Of a DNA stretch of 18,672 bases, positions 8,475-14,887 are shown in pieces. The stretch comes from JAGTVG01 sp964389805. Lineage in GTDB: Bacteria; Bacteroidota; Bacteroidia; Cytophagales; Cyclobacteriaceae. The notes beneath the pieces were generated by a model. The model was not told the origin of the DNA. It was given only the letters and a program-made list of their open reading frames with translations, and did no database searches. Made by a program: the position numbers and the translations under genes. The first letter of the stretch is position 1. The number at the start of each line of letters is the position of its first letter. The DNA lies in the NCBI GenBank assembly GCA_964389805.1, contig CAYMFU010000262.1, positions 1 to 18,672 of the forward strand. Direction: 5' to 3'.

Positions 8475-8503
8475 AATATTACATTTTATCTGTTTCGAAT
8501 TTT

Positions 8504-8785
8504 TTAAGAGTTATGCTCGTTTTTACTATACGAATGATAACAATGCGACCTGCCAAAATTGGTCTTGAAGTCTTCATATTCTTCATCACTCATCGAACGG
8601 ATTTTATCGGGATGTACCATGGCATATTTTCTCCAATGGGATCTGCTCCCACGGAAGAACCAGAACATCAGTCCGAGAATTAAAAGGAATCCGAGAATCT
8701 TAAGAACAAAAAATGGAAAGAAGAATAAAATCGAACCCAGTATCAATCCTCCAACAATCGGTTTTATTATTTTGTAATTCATCAT
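8504..8785 (-). CDS. Two-TM small membrane protein
   Basis: This 93-aa protein starts MMNYK (8785; the second Met at 8782 is equally possible). It has two adjacent hydrophobic helices, about residues 9-27 and 29-46. The C-terminal tail is polar: SHWRKYAMVHPDKIRSMSDEE, then EDFK, ending with H, C and H residues (GRSHCYHSYSKNEH). The tail pattern (S/T)-acidic-acidic-x-x-E-x-FK-x6/7-C is shared with the 107-aa protein downstream of the sigma gene, so the two look like distant paralogues. It is the first gene of a minus-strand operon and reads away from the sigma gene across about 180 bases. It may be a partner or target of that sigma factor in envelope or metal stress; function is not established. 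Confidence 0.85.
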   Translation of the reverse strand: MMNYKIIKPIVGGLILGSILFFFPFFVLKILGFLLILGLMFWFFRGSRSHWRKYAMVHPDKIRSMSDEEYEDFKTNFGRSHCYHSYSKNEHNS

Positions 8786-8932
8786 AATTAGTTTTAGTTA
8801 ATATTTATTTTTAATGATTTCATTAAGGAGGACGATAAAGCTTTACTTTTACCTTAAATTATCTTAATTTTTTTACTTTAGGTTCTTAAATCCTGGCCAT
8901 CGAACCAATAAAACCGGATTACAGGGACCTTG

Positions 8933-8952
8933 TATGGAAGAAGATTTCCATA
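8933..8952 (+). promoter_or_regulatory. Hairpin in the sigma-factor leader
   Basis: TATGGAA (8933-8939) pairs with TTCCATA (8946-8952) around a 6-nt loop. It lies 15 bases before the TTG start and takes up the only purine-rich GGAAGAAG stretch there, so it could modulate translation. There is no T-run, so it is not a terminator. Confidence 0.35.
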
Positions 8953-8967
8953 AATAAATGAAGCCTA

Positions 8968-9507
8968 TTGTCGTCTGAAAAAGATATAGAATCAACTGTT
9001 AAAAAAAACCAGGGGAAACTTTTCGGTTTTATACGCAACAGGGTATCCAGCAATGAAGATGCCGAAGATATCCTTCAGGAGGTATGGTATCAGTTGAGTC
9101 GTTTAATCAACCTGGACGAGATTGAAAATGTGAGCGCATGGCTTTATAGGGTAACCCGGAATAAAATAACCGATTGGTACAAAAAGTCGAAAGCTGTTCC
9201 TGTCGATGCTGGACTGTTTGATGGCGAGGAGGGTTCGATGATCAGAGATGTACTTTTTGGCGATCATGAAACTCCGGAAGATAAGTTTTTCAAGGATTTA
9301 TTCTGGAGCGAACTCATGAAGGGACTCGGTGCTTTGCCTTCCAATCAGAGAGAAGTATTTATTCAGAATGAGCTGGAAGGAATGAAACTTCGGGAAATTG
9401 CAGAAAAATCCAATGAAAATATAAAGACGATTATCTCCAGAAAGCAATATGCGGTAAAGCATCTACGAAGTATTTTGAAAGATTTATATGATGAATTATT
9501 AAATTAG
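8968..9507 (+). CDS. RNA polymerase sigma factor, sigma-70 family (ECF-like)
   Basis: This 179-aa protein has region 2 at about residues 12-75, with DAEDILQEVWYQL (core binding) and SAWLYRVTRNKITDWYKK (-10 recognition). Region 4 lies at about 112-171, with LPSNQREVFI, LEGMKLREIAEKSNENIKTI and ISRKQYAVKHLR, the helix-turn-helix for -35 recognition. Regions 1.2 and 3 are absent, typical for ECF sigma factors. The only in-frame start is TTG at 8968, since an in-frame TGA lies at 8959. It is followed after 7 bases by a two-TM protein gene, which could encode its regulator, and it is divergent from two more small membrane-protein genes. The target promoters are unknown. Confidence 0.93.
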   Translation: MSSEKDIESTVKKNQGKLFGFIRNRVSSNEDAEDILQEVWYQLSRLINLDEIENVSAWLYRVTRNKITDWYKKSKAVPVDAGLFDGEEGSMIRDVLFGDHETPEDKFFKDLFWSELMKGLGALPSNQREVFIQNELEGMKLREIAEKSNENIKTIISRKQYAVKHLRSILKDLYDELLN

Positions 9508-9514
9508 GAATCCA

Positions 9515-9838
9515 ATGAAAGGGAAAAAAAGATTAAAATTTATTGCTGTTCCAGTATTCATAGGAGCAATTCTATTTGTTCTGTCATTCATTGTCATGCA
9601 TTTGTGGAATTTTTCGATAGCTAAAGCAGCGAATCTCAATGAAATAAATTTTTGGCAGGCAATGGCGCTCCTATTATTGAGTAAGATCCTCTTTGGTTTC
9701 GGGATGGGAGGAAGAAGAAAATCCTGGATGGACAGGCGGAAGTGGTACGGGGGAGCCCCTCCATTTACTGAAGATCAGAAAGAGGCATTTAAAAACAAAT
9801 GGAAAGAGTATTGCAAACCCGGATCTTCGAATGAATAG
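9515..9838 (+). CDS. Two-TM membrane protein co-transcribed with the sigma factor
   Basis: This 107-aa protein has a lysine-rich start (MKGKKRLKF), TM1 at about residues 9-31 and TM2 at about 45-63. The tail reads GFGMGGRRKSWMDRRKWYGG, then FTEDQKEAFKNKWKEYC. The tail resembles that of the minus-strand 93-aa protein (see the FK and Cys positions). It starts 7 bases after the sigma stop, with AGGA just upstream of the ATG, so the two are one operon. Membrane proteins in this position often control the sigma factor, but no canonical anti-sigma (zinc-finger or FecR) domain is visible. Function is inferred from context only. Confidence 0.88.
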   Translation: MKGKKRLKFIAVPVFIGAILFVLSFIVMHLWNFSIAKAANLNEINFWQAMALLLLSKILFGFGMGGRRKSWMDRRKWYGGAPPFTEDQKEAFKNKWKEYCKPGSSNE

Positions 9839-10065
9839 CTATCCTTTTGTTTGAATACCTAAACCGATAAGATTTGGTTCTTGTAATCAACGAGTTAAGA
9901 GCACATTAAATTAAAAAAGTATTACCAAAACTATAACCCAGAAAACAGAAAAGCCCAATACTTAACGTATCAGGCCATTTTGTGCGCCCGCCAGGACTCA
10001 TGTTTTGAACTTTCTTATTTACAATTATATATAAATATCACTTTAGTGAACCTACTACATTTGAG
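9839..10065. other. Non-coding stretch with a tRNA 3'-end-like fragment
   Basis: No gene was seen. On the minus strand 9999-9983 reads GAGTCCTGGCGGGCGCA, which matches the layout of a tRNA 3' end: half T loop, T-stem strand CCTGG, acceptor strand CGGGCGC and discriminator A. The rest of a tRNA is absent on its 5' side. tRNA 3' fragments are typical leftovers of integrase attachment sites. Confidence 0.5.
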
Positions 10066-10352
10066 TGGACAGTAAGTTAAGCTCGAAAAAGTTAAATTTA
10101 CTGTAATATGAAAGAGAAAGATGAAGTTTTGATAAGGAGTTTAAATTAATGGCAGTAGAATTATGTCATTCAGGTAAATCTACCAAAGAAGTAGCTGAAG
10201 ACCTGGGTATACGATCCGAGCTAGTAAGACGTTGGAAACGAGAATATGAACAATATCGAGAAGGTAGTTTTTCCGGTCATGTCAATGCTAATTTAACCAC
10301 TGAGCAAAAGGAGATTCTACGCCTAAAAAAAGAACTTAAGCACTTAATTTAG
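10066..10352 (+). mobile_element. Second decayed IS3-family element, left part only
   Basis: A candidate left end, TGGACAGTAAGTTAAG at 10066, is followed 42 bases later by the orfA remnant. The sequence loses similarity near 10340, where it meets the first attC-like palindrome. The rest of orfA, all of orfB and the right end are missing. It differs in sequence from the IS3 relic at 4576-4826, so the two are separate insertions. Confidence 0.6.
10108..10352 (+). pseudogene. IS3-family orfA remnant (frameshifted, truncated)
   Basis: From the in-frame ATG at 10149 it reads MAVELCHSGKSTKEVAEDLG, then RSELVRRWKREYEQ and LTTEQKEILRLKKELK. This is the helix-turn-helix and the beginning of the leucine-zipper part of IS3-family OrfA. 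The likely original start is the ATG at 10108, which now runs out of frame. The upstream in-frame codons SFDKEFKL fit the family and are preceded by TGA, so at least one indel and probably one nonsense change have occurred. The C-terminal part (usually another 15-25 residues) is replaced by HLI and a stop. No longer functional. Confidence 0.85.
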
Positions 10353-10433
10353 CAAATACAAACCGAATAGAAAATCCACGGGGATTCTCGTAAGTAGGCT
10401 TGCACTAGCAATTTATTTTATACGGTGTTAGGC
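10352..10433 (-). repeat. attC-like site, last of the array
   Basis: On the minus strand the site opens with GCCTAAC (10433-10427), an exact RYYYAAC box, 4 bases after the stop of the SMP-30-like gene. ACCG and TAAAAT near its start can pair with ATTTT and CGGT near its far end (about 10380-10361). The far core is degraded (GGTTTGT). It abuts the IS3 relic. Confidence 0.5.
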
Positions 10434-10437
10434 AAAG

Positions 10438-11508
10438 TTATTTATAGTCTAATTTCAATAGATCATTTCCTAGATTCGTTATATAAAGTGTTCGACCATC
10501 ATTAGAGAAGAACATGCCTGTGAGTAATCCTGGAAGTGGACTAAACAAATCTGGAGAAAGTAATTCAAGTCTCTCCATACCTAAACGACTTCTTCTATTC
10601 CATTCATTCGTAATCTTTAAATTATCTTTAGTGGAACCATCAAAAATTATATGTTGAGAATGATTATTAAAATCTATTACAATCACTTGATTATATAAAG
10701 GAGAAGTAACGATTAATCGACCTTCTTTATCAATTAATAAATTATCTGGTGACCCGACATTGGCGGCCACACCAATATAATTTACTTCACCAGTTTTAAT
10801 ATCAACTTCTAATTTATGCACCCTATCCATCATGGTTTCAGAGATAAACAGATGTTTTTCATCCTTGTCCATTGTGATCCCATTAGCAAAGTAAAGACTA
10901 TCCATAATTTTAACAGGAACGCTTTTTAAATCGGCCATTCTAAAAACAGCACCATGTGGGACAGGTAAATTGACAGCCTGAAACATTTCGCCCAAATTAA
11001 TACTCTCTGCGGATTGAGAAAACCAAATCGCTCCCGTTTTATCTCTATAAATGGTATTTACGCCATACGGATGGTCATAAATCATTTCCACTTTTTCTGT
11101 GGCTACATTTATACGATAAATTTTTCCGTCTGCAACATCAGACATTAATATATGCTCACCATCATGTTCTAATATCATCCCATTGGGGGATGCAGTTTGT
11201 TCGGGTGGAAGGTGTACAAAACCTGCAGCTGTGAAATTACCGAATGATCGATTAGAGCCGTCTTTTTCGATTAATCGGAGTCCATTGGCCTGGTCAACTA
11301 CTATAATACGGCCATCTTCTAAAGAAACACCATCTTCAGCTCGCAGTAAGCTACCATCACCCGGAAATAAATATTCTTTTTTATAGGTGAAATATGGGAG
11401 TTGTTCTATTGATTTTTCTATTGAGCTGATTTGATTATTTGATTTCGGGCTATCACAGCCTATAAAAGTAAAAACGAAAAGTAATAAAACGTAAATGTAA
11501 GGTCTCAT
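10438..11508 (-). CDS. SMP-30/gluconolactonase-like beta-propeller lipoprotein
   Basis: This 356-aa protein has a lipoprotein signal (MRPYIYVLLLFVFTFIGC, lipid-attached C18). Repeated beta-propeller-like segments follow (GVSLEDGRIIVVDQANG, SPNGMILEHDGEHILMSD, FANGITMDKDEKHLFISE, GSPDNLLIDKEGRLIVTS, FFSNDGRTLYITNLGN). This NG-x-D/H-x-D-G-x-x-x-Y pattern fits the SMP-30/strictosidine-synthase-like six-bladed propellers, which hydrolyse lactones or esters using a metal. Substrate is unknown. It is the last unit of the cassette-like array, with an attC-like site right after its stop and another upstream at 11586-11718. It is large for a cassette gene but complete. Confidence 0.85.
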   Translation of the reverse strand: MRPYIYVLLLFVFTFIGCDSPKSNNQISSIEKSIEQLPYFTYKKEYLFPGDGSLLRAEDGVSLEDGRIIVVDQANGLRLIEKDGSNRSFGNFTAAGFVHLPPEQTASPNGMILEHDGEHILMSDVADGKIYRINVATEKVEMIYDHPYGVNTIYRDKTGAIWFSQSAESINLGEMFQAVNLPVPHGAVFRMADLKSVPVKIMDSLYFANGITMDKDEKHLFISETMMDRVHKLEVDIKTGEVNYIGVAANVGSPDNLLIDKEGRLIVTSPLYNQVIVIDFNNHSQHIIFDGSTKDNLKITNEWNRRSRLGMERLELLSPDLFSPLPGLLTGMFFSNDGRTLYITNLGNDLLKLDYK

Positions 11509-11585
11509 AATGGATGTTTTAGATATTGTTAAAGATAGAAGAATTTATAATTGCATAATTGATTTATTTGTTGAGTTCTAATTTT

Positions 11586-11718
11586 GCCTAACGGTCGAGT
11601 GACCGTGCCGTAAGGAATTGCGGAGCAGTTTCCTGTCCACCGGCACGAAAACTTGAGCGGGCCACAACGCTTGAATTCCCACTAAAACTCTTATGGCATA
11701 TACACTTTGTTGTTGGTT
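11586..11718 (-). repeat. attC-like site (133 bp)
   Basis: The plus-strand end reads GCCTAACGGTCGAGTG (11586-11601), the other end GTTGTTGG. Aligning one half with the reverse complement of the other gives cores TAAC/CAAC, two 5-nt spacers (GGTCG and AACAA), AGTG in both, and TGCCGTAAG against TGCCATAAG. Inside, GTGCCG (11605-11610) pairs with CGGCAC (11641-11646) and AGGAA with TTCCT, forming a side hairpin. It separates two genes and holds no frame. Confidence 0.65.
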
Positions 11719-11767
11719 CGTGCTTTATATCTCATTTTATTCTAAATTCAGTCAACTAATTAGCACT

Positions 11768-12322
11768 CTAAACTTTAATTATTCTTGGTACTTGGTTACA
11801 ATAATCTCTATATTCTTCTTTATATTTTTTCTCGAGGAACTCTTCTTCAGATTTAACCATAAAATTTGAAGCTATTATATAGAGTAAAAACCAGATAAGG
11901 ACCAAGTAAGAAAAGAACATAATAGTTAAAGAAGCCAACATTAGTCCATAACCCACTAATTGTGGATTTCTTGAATAATTATACAATCCGCCTGTTTTAA
12001 GTTTATTCTTGTCCATGCCAAGGCTAGGTTTGGTACCTAGATCGAACCAGGAAATAAGAAGCACAATCAACCCAATAACAAATATTATTGTTGAAATTAT
12101 ACTTATTGCAAAATTTTCTGGTAATTCTGTGAGATATGGCCATTTCGTAGGTATGGCTAAATAAAACAAATTTGCATGAATAGCAAATACAAGAATTTCC
12201 AACAAGTAGGATACAGGTGAAAGACTCAATCGTCTTTCATAGTCCTTTTTAATGATTACCCTAAAAACTATATAAGCAATCAGAAGAAATGTTACTGAGA
12301 ATAAAATATATTTTATAAACAT
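11768..12322 (-). CDS. ICMT/PEMT-type membrane methyltransferase
   Basis: This 184-aa integral membrane protein has four to five hydrophobic helices (about residues 3-23, 38-56, 71-92, 122-151). It carries the conserved C-terminal block of the isoprenylcysteine carboxyl methyltransferase / phospholipid methyltransferase superfamily: GGLYNYSRNPQLVGY (111-125), then MVKSEEEFLEKKYKEEYRDY (155-174) and VPRII. These residues bind S-adenosylmethionine and the substrate carboxylate in known members. The acceptor molecule cannot be told from sequence. It is a complete gene, one unit of the cassette-like array, upstream of a long attC-like site. The neighbouring unit encodes a CPBP protease; in eukaryotes Rce1 and ICMT act one after the other, but no prenylated substrate is evident here. 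Confidence 0.9.
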   Translation of the reverse strand: MFIKYILFSVTFLLIAYIVFRVIIKKDYERRLSLSPVSYLLEILVFAIHANLFYLAIPTKWPYLTELPENFAISIISTIIFVIGLIVLLISWFDLGTKPSLGMDKNKLKTGGLYNYSRNPQLVGYGLMLASLTIMFFSYLVLIWFLLYIIASNFMVKSEEEFLEKKYKEEYRDYCNQVPRIIKV

Positions 12323-12369
12323 ACTACCAATATTTGATTAATACGCTTTATATAATTATCATTCTGCAT

Positions 12370-12405
12370 GACGCACAACGGGTTGAATATGGTGTGTGTG
12401 GCGTT
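12370..12405 (-). repeat. attC-like site (short)
   Basis: GACGCACAAC (12370-12379) on one side is an imperfect complement of GTGTGTGTGGCGTT (12392-12405) on the other, around a short centre (GGGTTGAATATG). It lies directly after the CPBP stop codon. The GCACAACG half matches that of two other sites in the array (13240 and 13799 regions). There is no terminator-like T-run on the gene strand. Confidence 0.5.
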
Positions 12406-13092
12406 TTATTTTTTTATCATATTTAATACCCACTCATAAAATATTCTGTCCTTCTCTAAATATACAAGCGATAATCCAATGGTGTCATAGAATCCGTGCG
12501 CAAATACAAGTAAGGCAAGGTTAGTTCTGTTTAAATAGAAAGTAAAAAAGAATATAGTACTTGATAATCCAACAGCAATCATTCCGGAAGTTCCTTGATA
12601 ATTATGAGAAATTCCAAAATATATTGACAGCGCAATCGCAGAGATAAACCAAGCTTTGTTCGTATCGCCTAATAACTCAGCTAAGCGTTTCATATAATAA
12701 CCGCTAAACAAGAATTCTTCTCCAAATGCAGCAAAAATCCACATTATTATAAAAAGAATAAAAAAACTGGTAAAGTCTCCTTTTATCTCTTCAATCGAAC
12801 TCAAATCAATCGTACCAAAATAAATTTCCAGAAACGGTTGAATACATACATCAATTATGAAAAAGATGGCTATTGCAAGCGGCAAACCTCTTGAAATAGT
12901 CCGAAAATTTAGTTTCTGACCAAATCCAAATTTTGCCCAGTCCCAATTGCTTCCCCACAAGAGAAATAATGCAATAAAAAGCCCAAAAAAGTAGCCAAAA
13001 TTTCTATCAAAATATGATAACAATGGCGCTAAAATCATTACACAAACAACTATATAAGGCTTTGACAGAAAGTTGTATAATTTATTCTTCAT
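12406..13092 (-). CDS. CPBP-family intramembrane protease (Rce1/Abi-like), variant motif
   Basis: This 228-aa protein has about six hydrophobic helices. CPBP (CAAX protease and bacteriocin-processing) motifs are visible: motif 1 GEEFLFSGYY with E125-E126, motif 2 FGISH with F159 and H163, and motif 3 FAHGFYD with H199 and D203. The two glutamates and two histidines form the glutamic-protease centre. Motif 1 usually reads EExxxR; here the arginine position is S130, an unusual change that might alter activity. Length fits the family. It is one unit of the cassette-like array. Such proteins act in processing of prenylated or bacteriocin-like peptides and sometimes in self-immunity; which applies is unknown. 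Confidence 0.88.
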   Translation of the reverse strand: MKNKLYNFLSKPYIVVCVMILAPLLSYFDRNFGYFFGLFIALFLLWGSNWDWAKFGFGQKLNFRTISRGLPLAIAIFFIIDVCIQPFLEIYFGTIDLSSIEEIKGDFTSFFILFIIMWIFAAFGEEFLFSGYYMKRLAELLGDTNKAWFISAIALSIYFGISHNYQGTSGMIAVGLSSTIFFFTFYLNRTNLALLVFAHGFYDTIGLSLVYLEKDRIFYEWVLNMIKK

Positions 13093-13109
13093 TTTGTTCT
13101 TTTACTGAT

Positions 13110-13244
13110 ACTCAACGGTCTAGTGTATGATTAGTACGGGATTAGAAGCACTTCACTTTCAGTTTGCCGATATGTTTGCTAATATTCAATTCGTATAAAT
13201 TAATCACTTTAGCCCGTTTTAGGCTTATACAGTGTTGTGCAACG
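13110..13244 (-). repeat. attC-like site (135 bp)
   Basis: The plus-strand ends are CTCAACGGTCTAGTGTATGA (13111-13130) and GGCTTATACAGTGTTGTGC (13222-13240). Cores CAAC and GTTG pair; GTGTAT pairs with TTATACAG apart from a mismatch, TACGGG with CCCGT, and GAAG/CTTC forms an internal hairpin. Its first half shares AACGGTC(T/G)AGTG with the site at 11586. On the gene strand it begins 8 bases after the stop of the SRPBCC gene and precedes the CPBP gene. Confidence 0.65.
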
Positions 13245-13251
13245 TATTTGA

Positions 13252-13758
13252 TTAATTCGGTTTGTTGATAGTTCTTCTCTTTACAATTTGTTTTCTTATA
13301 AATCTAACCCAAAAATTCCATTTACTGGATTTTTGGCCTTCGGAAAAATTGTTCTCGAGTTTATCAAAACCATCCTCAATTAGAGCATTGTGTAAAGAAC
13401 GTATAGCTAAAATCCAAATTAGAGTTCCTTTTCCAACTGTATTCATATCAATCGTATGCTTGATTTCAGTTTTATCCTTAGTCAATTCATTTATCTCGAA
13501 CTTATGAATGCCATTAAATCCATTAGGTCTTGAAAATCTAAATTGAATTATTTCACTTGGATTATATTTTTCTACTGAGTATCTTATTGGTCCATGTCCA
13601 CCCTTCGCTCCAACCTGAATTCCATCTTTAAATTTCATTTCTGGCCATTTTTCTATTGGCCAAATTCTGTCATTTTCAGTTGATAGCGTTTTTAGTAATT
13701 CCGTTACTTTGCTTTTCGGCTGATTTAATGTTCGTTTATGAATATTCAGTACTTTCAA
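13252..13758 (-). CDS. SRPBCC-family protein
   Basis: This 168-aa protein has the START/Bet v1-like helix-grip pattern: an amphipathic start (RTLNQPKSKVTELLKTLS), then IWPIEKWPEMKF, VGAKGGHGPIRYSVEKYNP, IIQFRFSRPNGFNGIHKFEI, TEIKHTIDMNT and a C-terminal helix (LHNALIEDGFDKLENNF). These proteins bind hydrophobic ligands in a deep pocket; the ligand is unknown. The basic C-terminal tail (RFIRKQIVKRRTINK) is a small peculiarity. The ATG at 13758 follows an A-rich leader without a Shine-Dalgarno box. It is a complete single-gene unit, with attC-like sites at 13110-13244 and 13797-13853. Confidence 0.87.
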   Translation of the reverse strand: MKVLNIHKRTLNQPKSKVTELLKTLSTENDRIWPIEKWPEMKFKDGIQVGAKGGHGPIRYSVEKYNPSEIIQFRFSRPNGFNGIHKFEINELTKDKTEIKHTIDMNTVGKGTLIWILAIRSLHNALIEDGFDKLENNFSEGQKSSKWNFWVRFIRKQIVKRRTINKPN

Positions 13759-13796
13759 TTTGTTCCAATTTTAATTTGAATGCGATTTTCATTTAT

Positions 13797-13853
13797 GTTG
13801 CACAACGTTTAGTATACGGCACTTTTTAATGCGCTATATACGTTGTTGGCGAC
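13797..13853 (-). repeat. attC-like site (57 bp)
   Basis: The plus-strand ends are GTTGCACAACG (13797-13807) and CGTTGTTGGCGAC (13841-13853). GTATAC-GGCA in one arm pairs with TGCGCTATATAC in the other around ACTTTTTAA, and outer cores GCACAAC/GTTGGC pair beyond an unpaired spacer. The 14-mer TATATACGTTGTTG (13835-13848) recurs exactly in the site at 14888-14953. Confidence 0.65.
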
Positions 13854-13926
13854 TGCATTCCTTTTTATGTTCTTAATTGATTAGTTTACAATTTTCAATC
13901 CTCACAAATAAATTAATTCTGGTTAT

Positions 13927-14082
13927 CTACTTTTTTTGTCTATTTAGTCTACTTCCAATTCCAGCCCCCAAGGCTACTCCAATTCCAACCCATATGGCTA
14001 CATTATCTAGTGCAACTCCTATTGCAGCGCCAATTGCAATTCCCAACGCCATTCCTATACCTAATTTTCTTTTATCTTTCAT
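13927..14082 (-). CDS. Glycine-zipper small membrane protein (51 aa)
   Basis: The ATG at 14082 opens a 51-codon frame, too short for common cut-offs. It reads MKDKRKLGIGMALGIAIGAA, then IGVALDNVAIWVGIGVALGA and ends SRLNRQKK. It has basic ends around two Gly/Ala-rich hydrophobic stretches with GxxxG-like spacing (glycine zipper), fitting a small membrane-inserted or oligomerising protein. The frame exactly fills the gap between two attC-like sites and has a good A-rich leader, which supports it being the real gene of this unit rather than the overlapping plus-strand frame. Function is unknown; short glycine-zipper proteins of this kind are frequent in Bacteroidota as hypothetical proteins. 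Confidence 0.8.
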   Translation of the reverse strand: MKDKRKLGIGMALGIAIGAAIGVALDNVAIWVGIGVALGAGIGSRLNRQKK

Positions 14083-14102
14083 ATTTTTTTATTTCTTAGT
14101 TG

Positions 14103-14150
14103 CCACCGTTTTGACTAAACTGCGTTTTAGTGCAGTTTAGGTTTTGTTGT
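14103..14150 (-). repeat. attC-like site with a perfect 9-bp inner stem
   Basis: CTAAACTGC (14115-14123) pairs perfectly with GCAGTTTAG (14132-14140) around GTTTTAGT. Outside, CAAC and a 5-nt spacer AAAAC on one side face CACC with GTTTTGA on the other, so one core has mutated. There is no T-run after the stem on the minus strand, which argues against a terminator. It lies between the DUF1059-like and glycine-zipper genes. Confidence 0.55.
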
Positions 14151-14164
14151 ATGCTGTTTTAATT

Positions 14165-14404
14165 TTAATCATTCTCTGGCAGAGCGTCAAATTCTTTTCT
14201 CTTATTTTCGAACCATTCAGACATTGCGTCAGGAGTCTGCATAAGTTCTTGCATTTCATTCATTGCTTTTAGGTGTCCTTCTTCACCTGATTGAAACATT
14301 TCCATACTATGTTTTTTACTTTGCTCTGCCATTTCCTCAAAAGTGTCAGCATGAAATTCTAAGTCACAAGCGCCACCTAATTGTTTACATGTCATTGTTT
14401 TCAT
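14165..14404 (-). CDS. DUF1059-like small protein
   Basis: This 79-aa soluble protein starts MKTMTCKQLGGACDLEFHAD, then TFEEMAEQSKKH and a helical acidic end (AMNEMQELM, WFENKRKEF). The C6-C13-H18 pattern and the TFEEM helix are typical of the DUF1059 family; a zinc or other metal site is possible but not shown. It starts 32 bases after the stop of the SRPBCC gene at 14437-14877 with no palindrome between, so both genes sit in one unit and are probably co-transcribed. Its stop is followed by an attC-like site. Confidence 0.85.
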   Translation of the reverse strand: MKTMTCKQLGGACDLEFHADTFEEMAEQSKKHSMEMFQSGEEGHLKAMNEMQELMQTPDAMSEWFENKRKEFDALPEND

Positions 14405-14436
14405 AATTGTTCTTTATTGGTTGATATTTAATTTGT

Positions 14437-14877
14437 TTATTCAAAGTGAGGATTACCTTCACCAGATTCCAAGTAATTCTTTAAACTGGTGGAAATAAAA
14501 AAATCCCACCCTGTTTTACACACATCAAAACAATTCAAGTCTGATGTCAATCCATTGTGGAAAAATGAAATATCTGTTTTACCCTTATTATCCATAATCT
14601 TCCAGTGCAATTCTGAATTCAGCCATTCTTTCTCTATGTCTGTAAAATCTCCATGAATATGGGTTGCTTTTATACAATGCCATGTGATTTTTTCAAATGG
14701 GACATATTCTATTATTTTAAACCTCCATTCTGTTTTTCCAAAAAATATTGAGAATTCATCACCTATTTTGGAAGTGGAATTATCTATTTTTCCCCACCAT
14801 TTATCCACGTTCTTTGCTATAGCATTAAAGGAATCCTCCTTGTTCGCTGAAGTCGTTATTAGGTTTTTATAGTCCAT
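14437..14877 (-). CDS. SRPBCC-family (AHSA1-like) protein
   Basis: This 146-aa protein has a START-like fold in AHSA1/polyketide-cyclase style: ITTSANKEDSFNAIAKNVDK, WWGKIDNSTSKIGDEFSIFF, WRFKIIEYVPFEKITWHCI, KTDISFFHNGLTSDLNCFDV and the closing helix WDFFISTSLKNYLESGEGNP. The start at MDYKN (14877) was chosen. An 18-residue upstream extension exists, but it would be coded by the attC-like palindrome at 14888-14953, and MDYK begins at the usual family position. The ligand is unknown. It forms a two-gene unit with the DUF1059-like gene. The protein differs clearly from the other SRPBCC protein at 13252-13758. Confidence 0.87.
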   Translation of the reverse strand: MDYKNLITTSANKEDSFNAIAKNVDKWWGKIDNSTSKIGDEFSIFFGKTEWRFKIIEYVPFEKITWHCIKATHIHGDFTDIEKEWLNSELHWKIMDNKGKTDISFFHNGLTSDLNCFDVCKTGWDFFISTSLKNYLESGEGNPHFE

Positions 14878-14887
14878 ATTTCTTATT

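Noticed and set aside
8325..8568. Two short plus-strand frames (8325-8507 and 8383-8568)
   Set aside because: They are antisense shadows of the 59-aa His-rich and 93-aa membrane-protein genes, which have better starts, composition and a terminator.
13877..14140. 87-codon plus-strand frame with Pro/Ala/Ile repeats
   Set aside because: It is the complement of the 51-aa glycine-zipper gene; the repeats mirror GG/GC-rich codons. Direction and position between palindromes favour the minus-strand gene.
14103..14150. Perfect 9-bp hairpin as Rho-independent terminator
   Set aside because: No T-run follows the stem on the minus strand, and related palindromes with AAC/GTT cores occur at the other gene boundaries.
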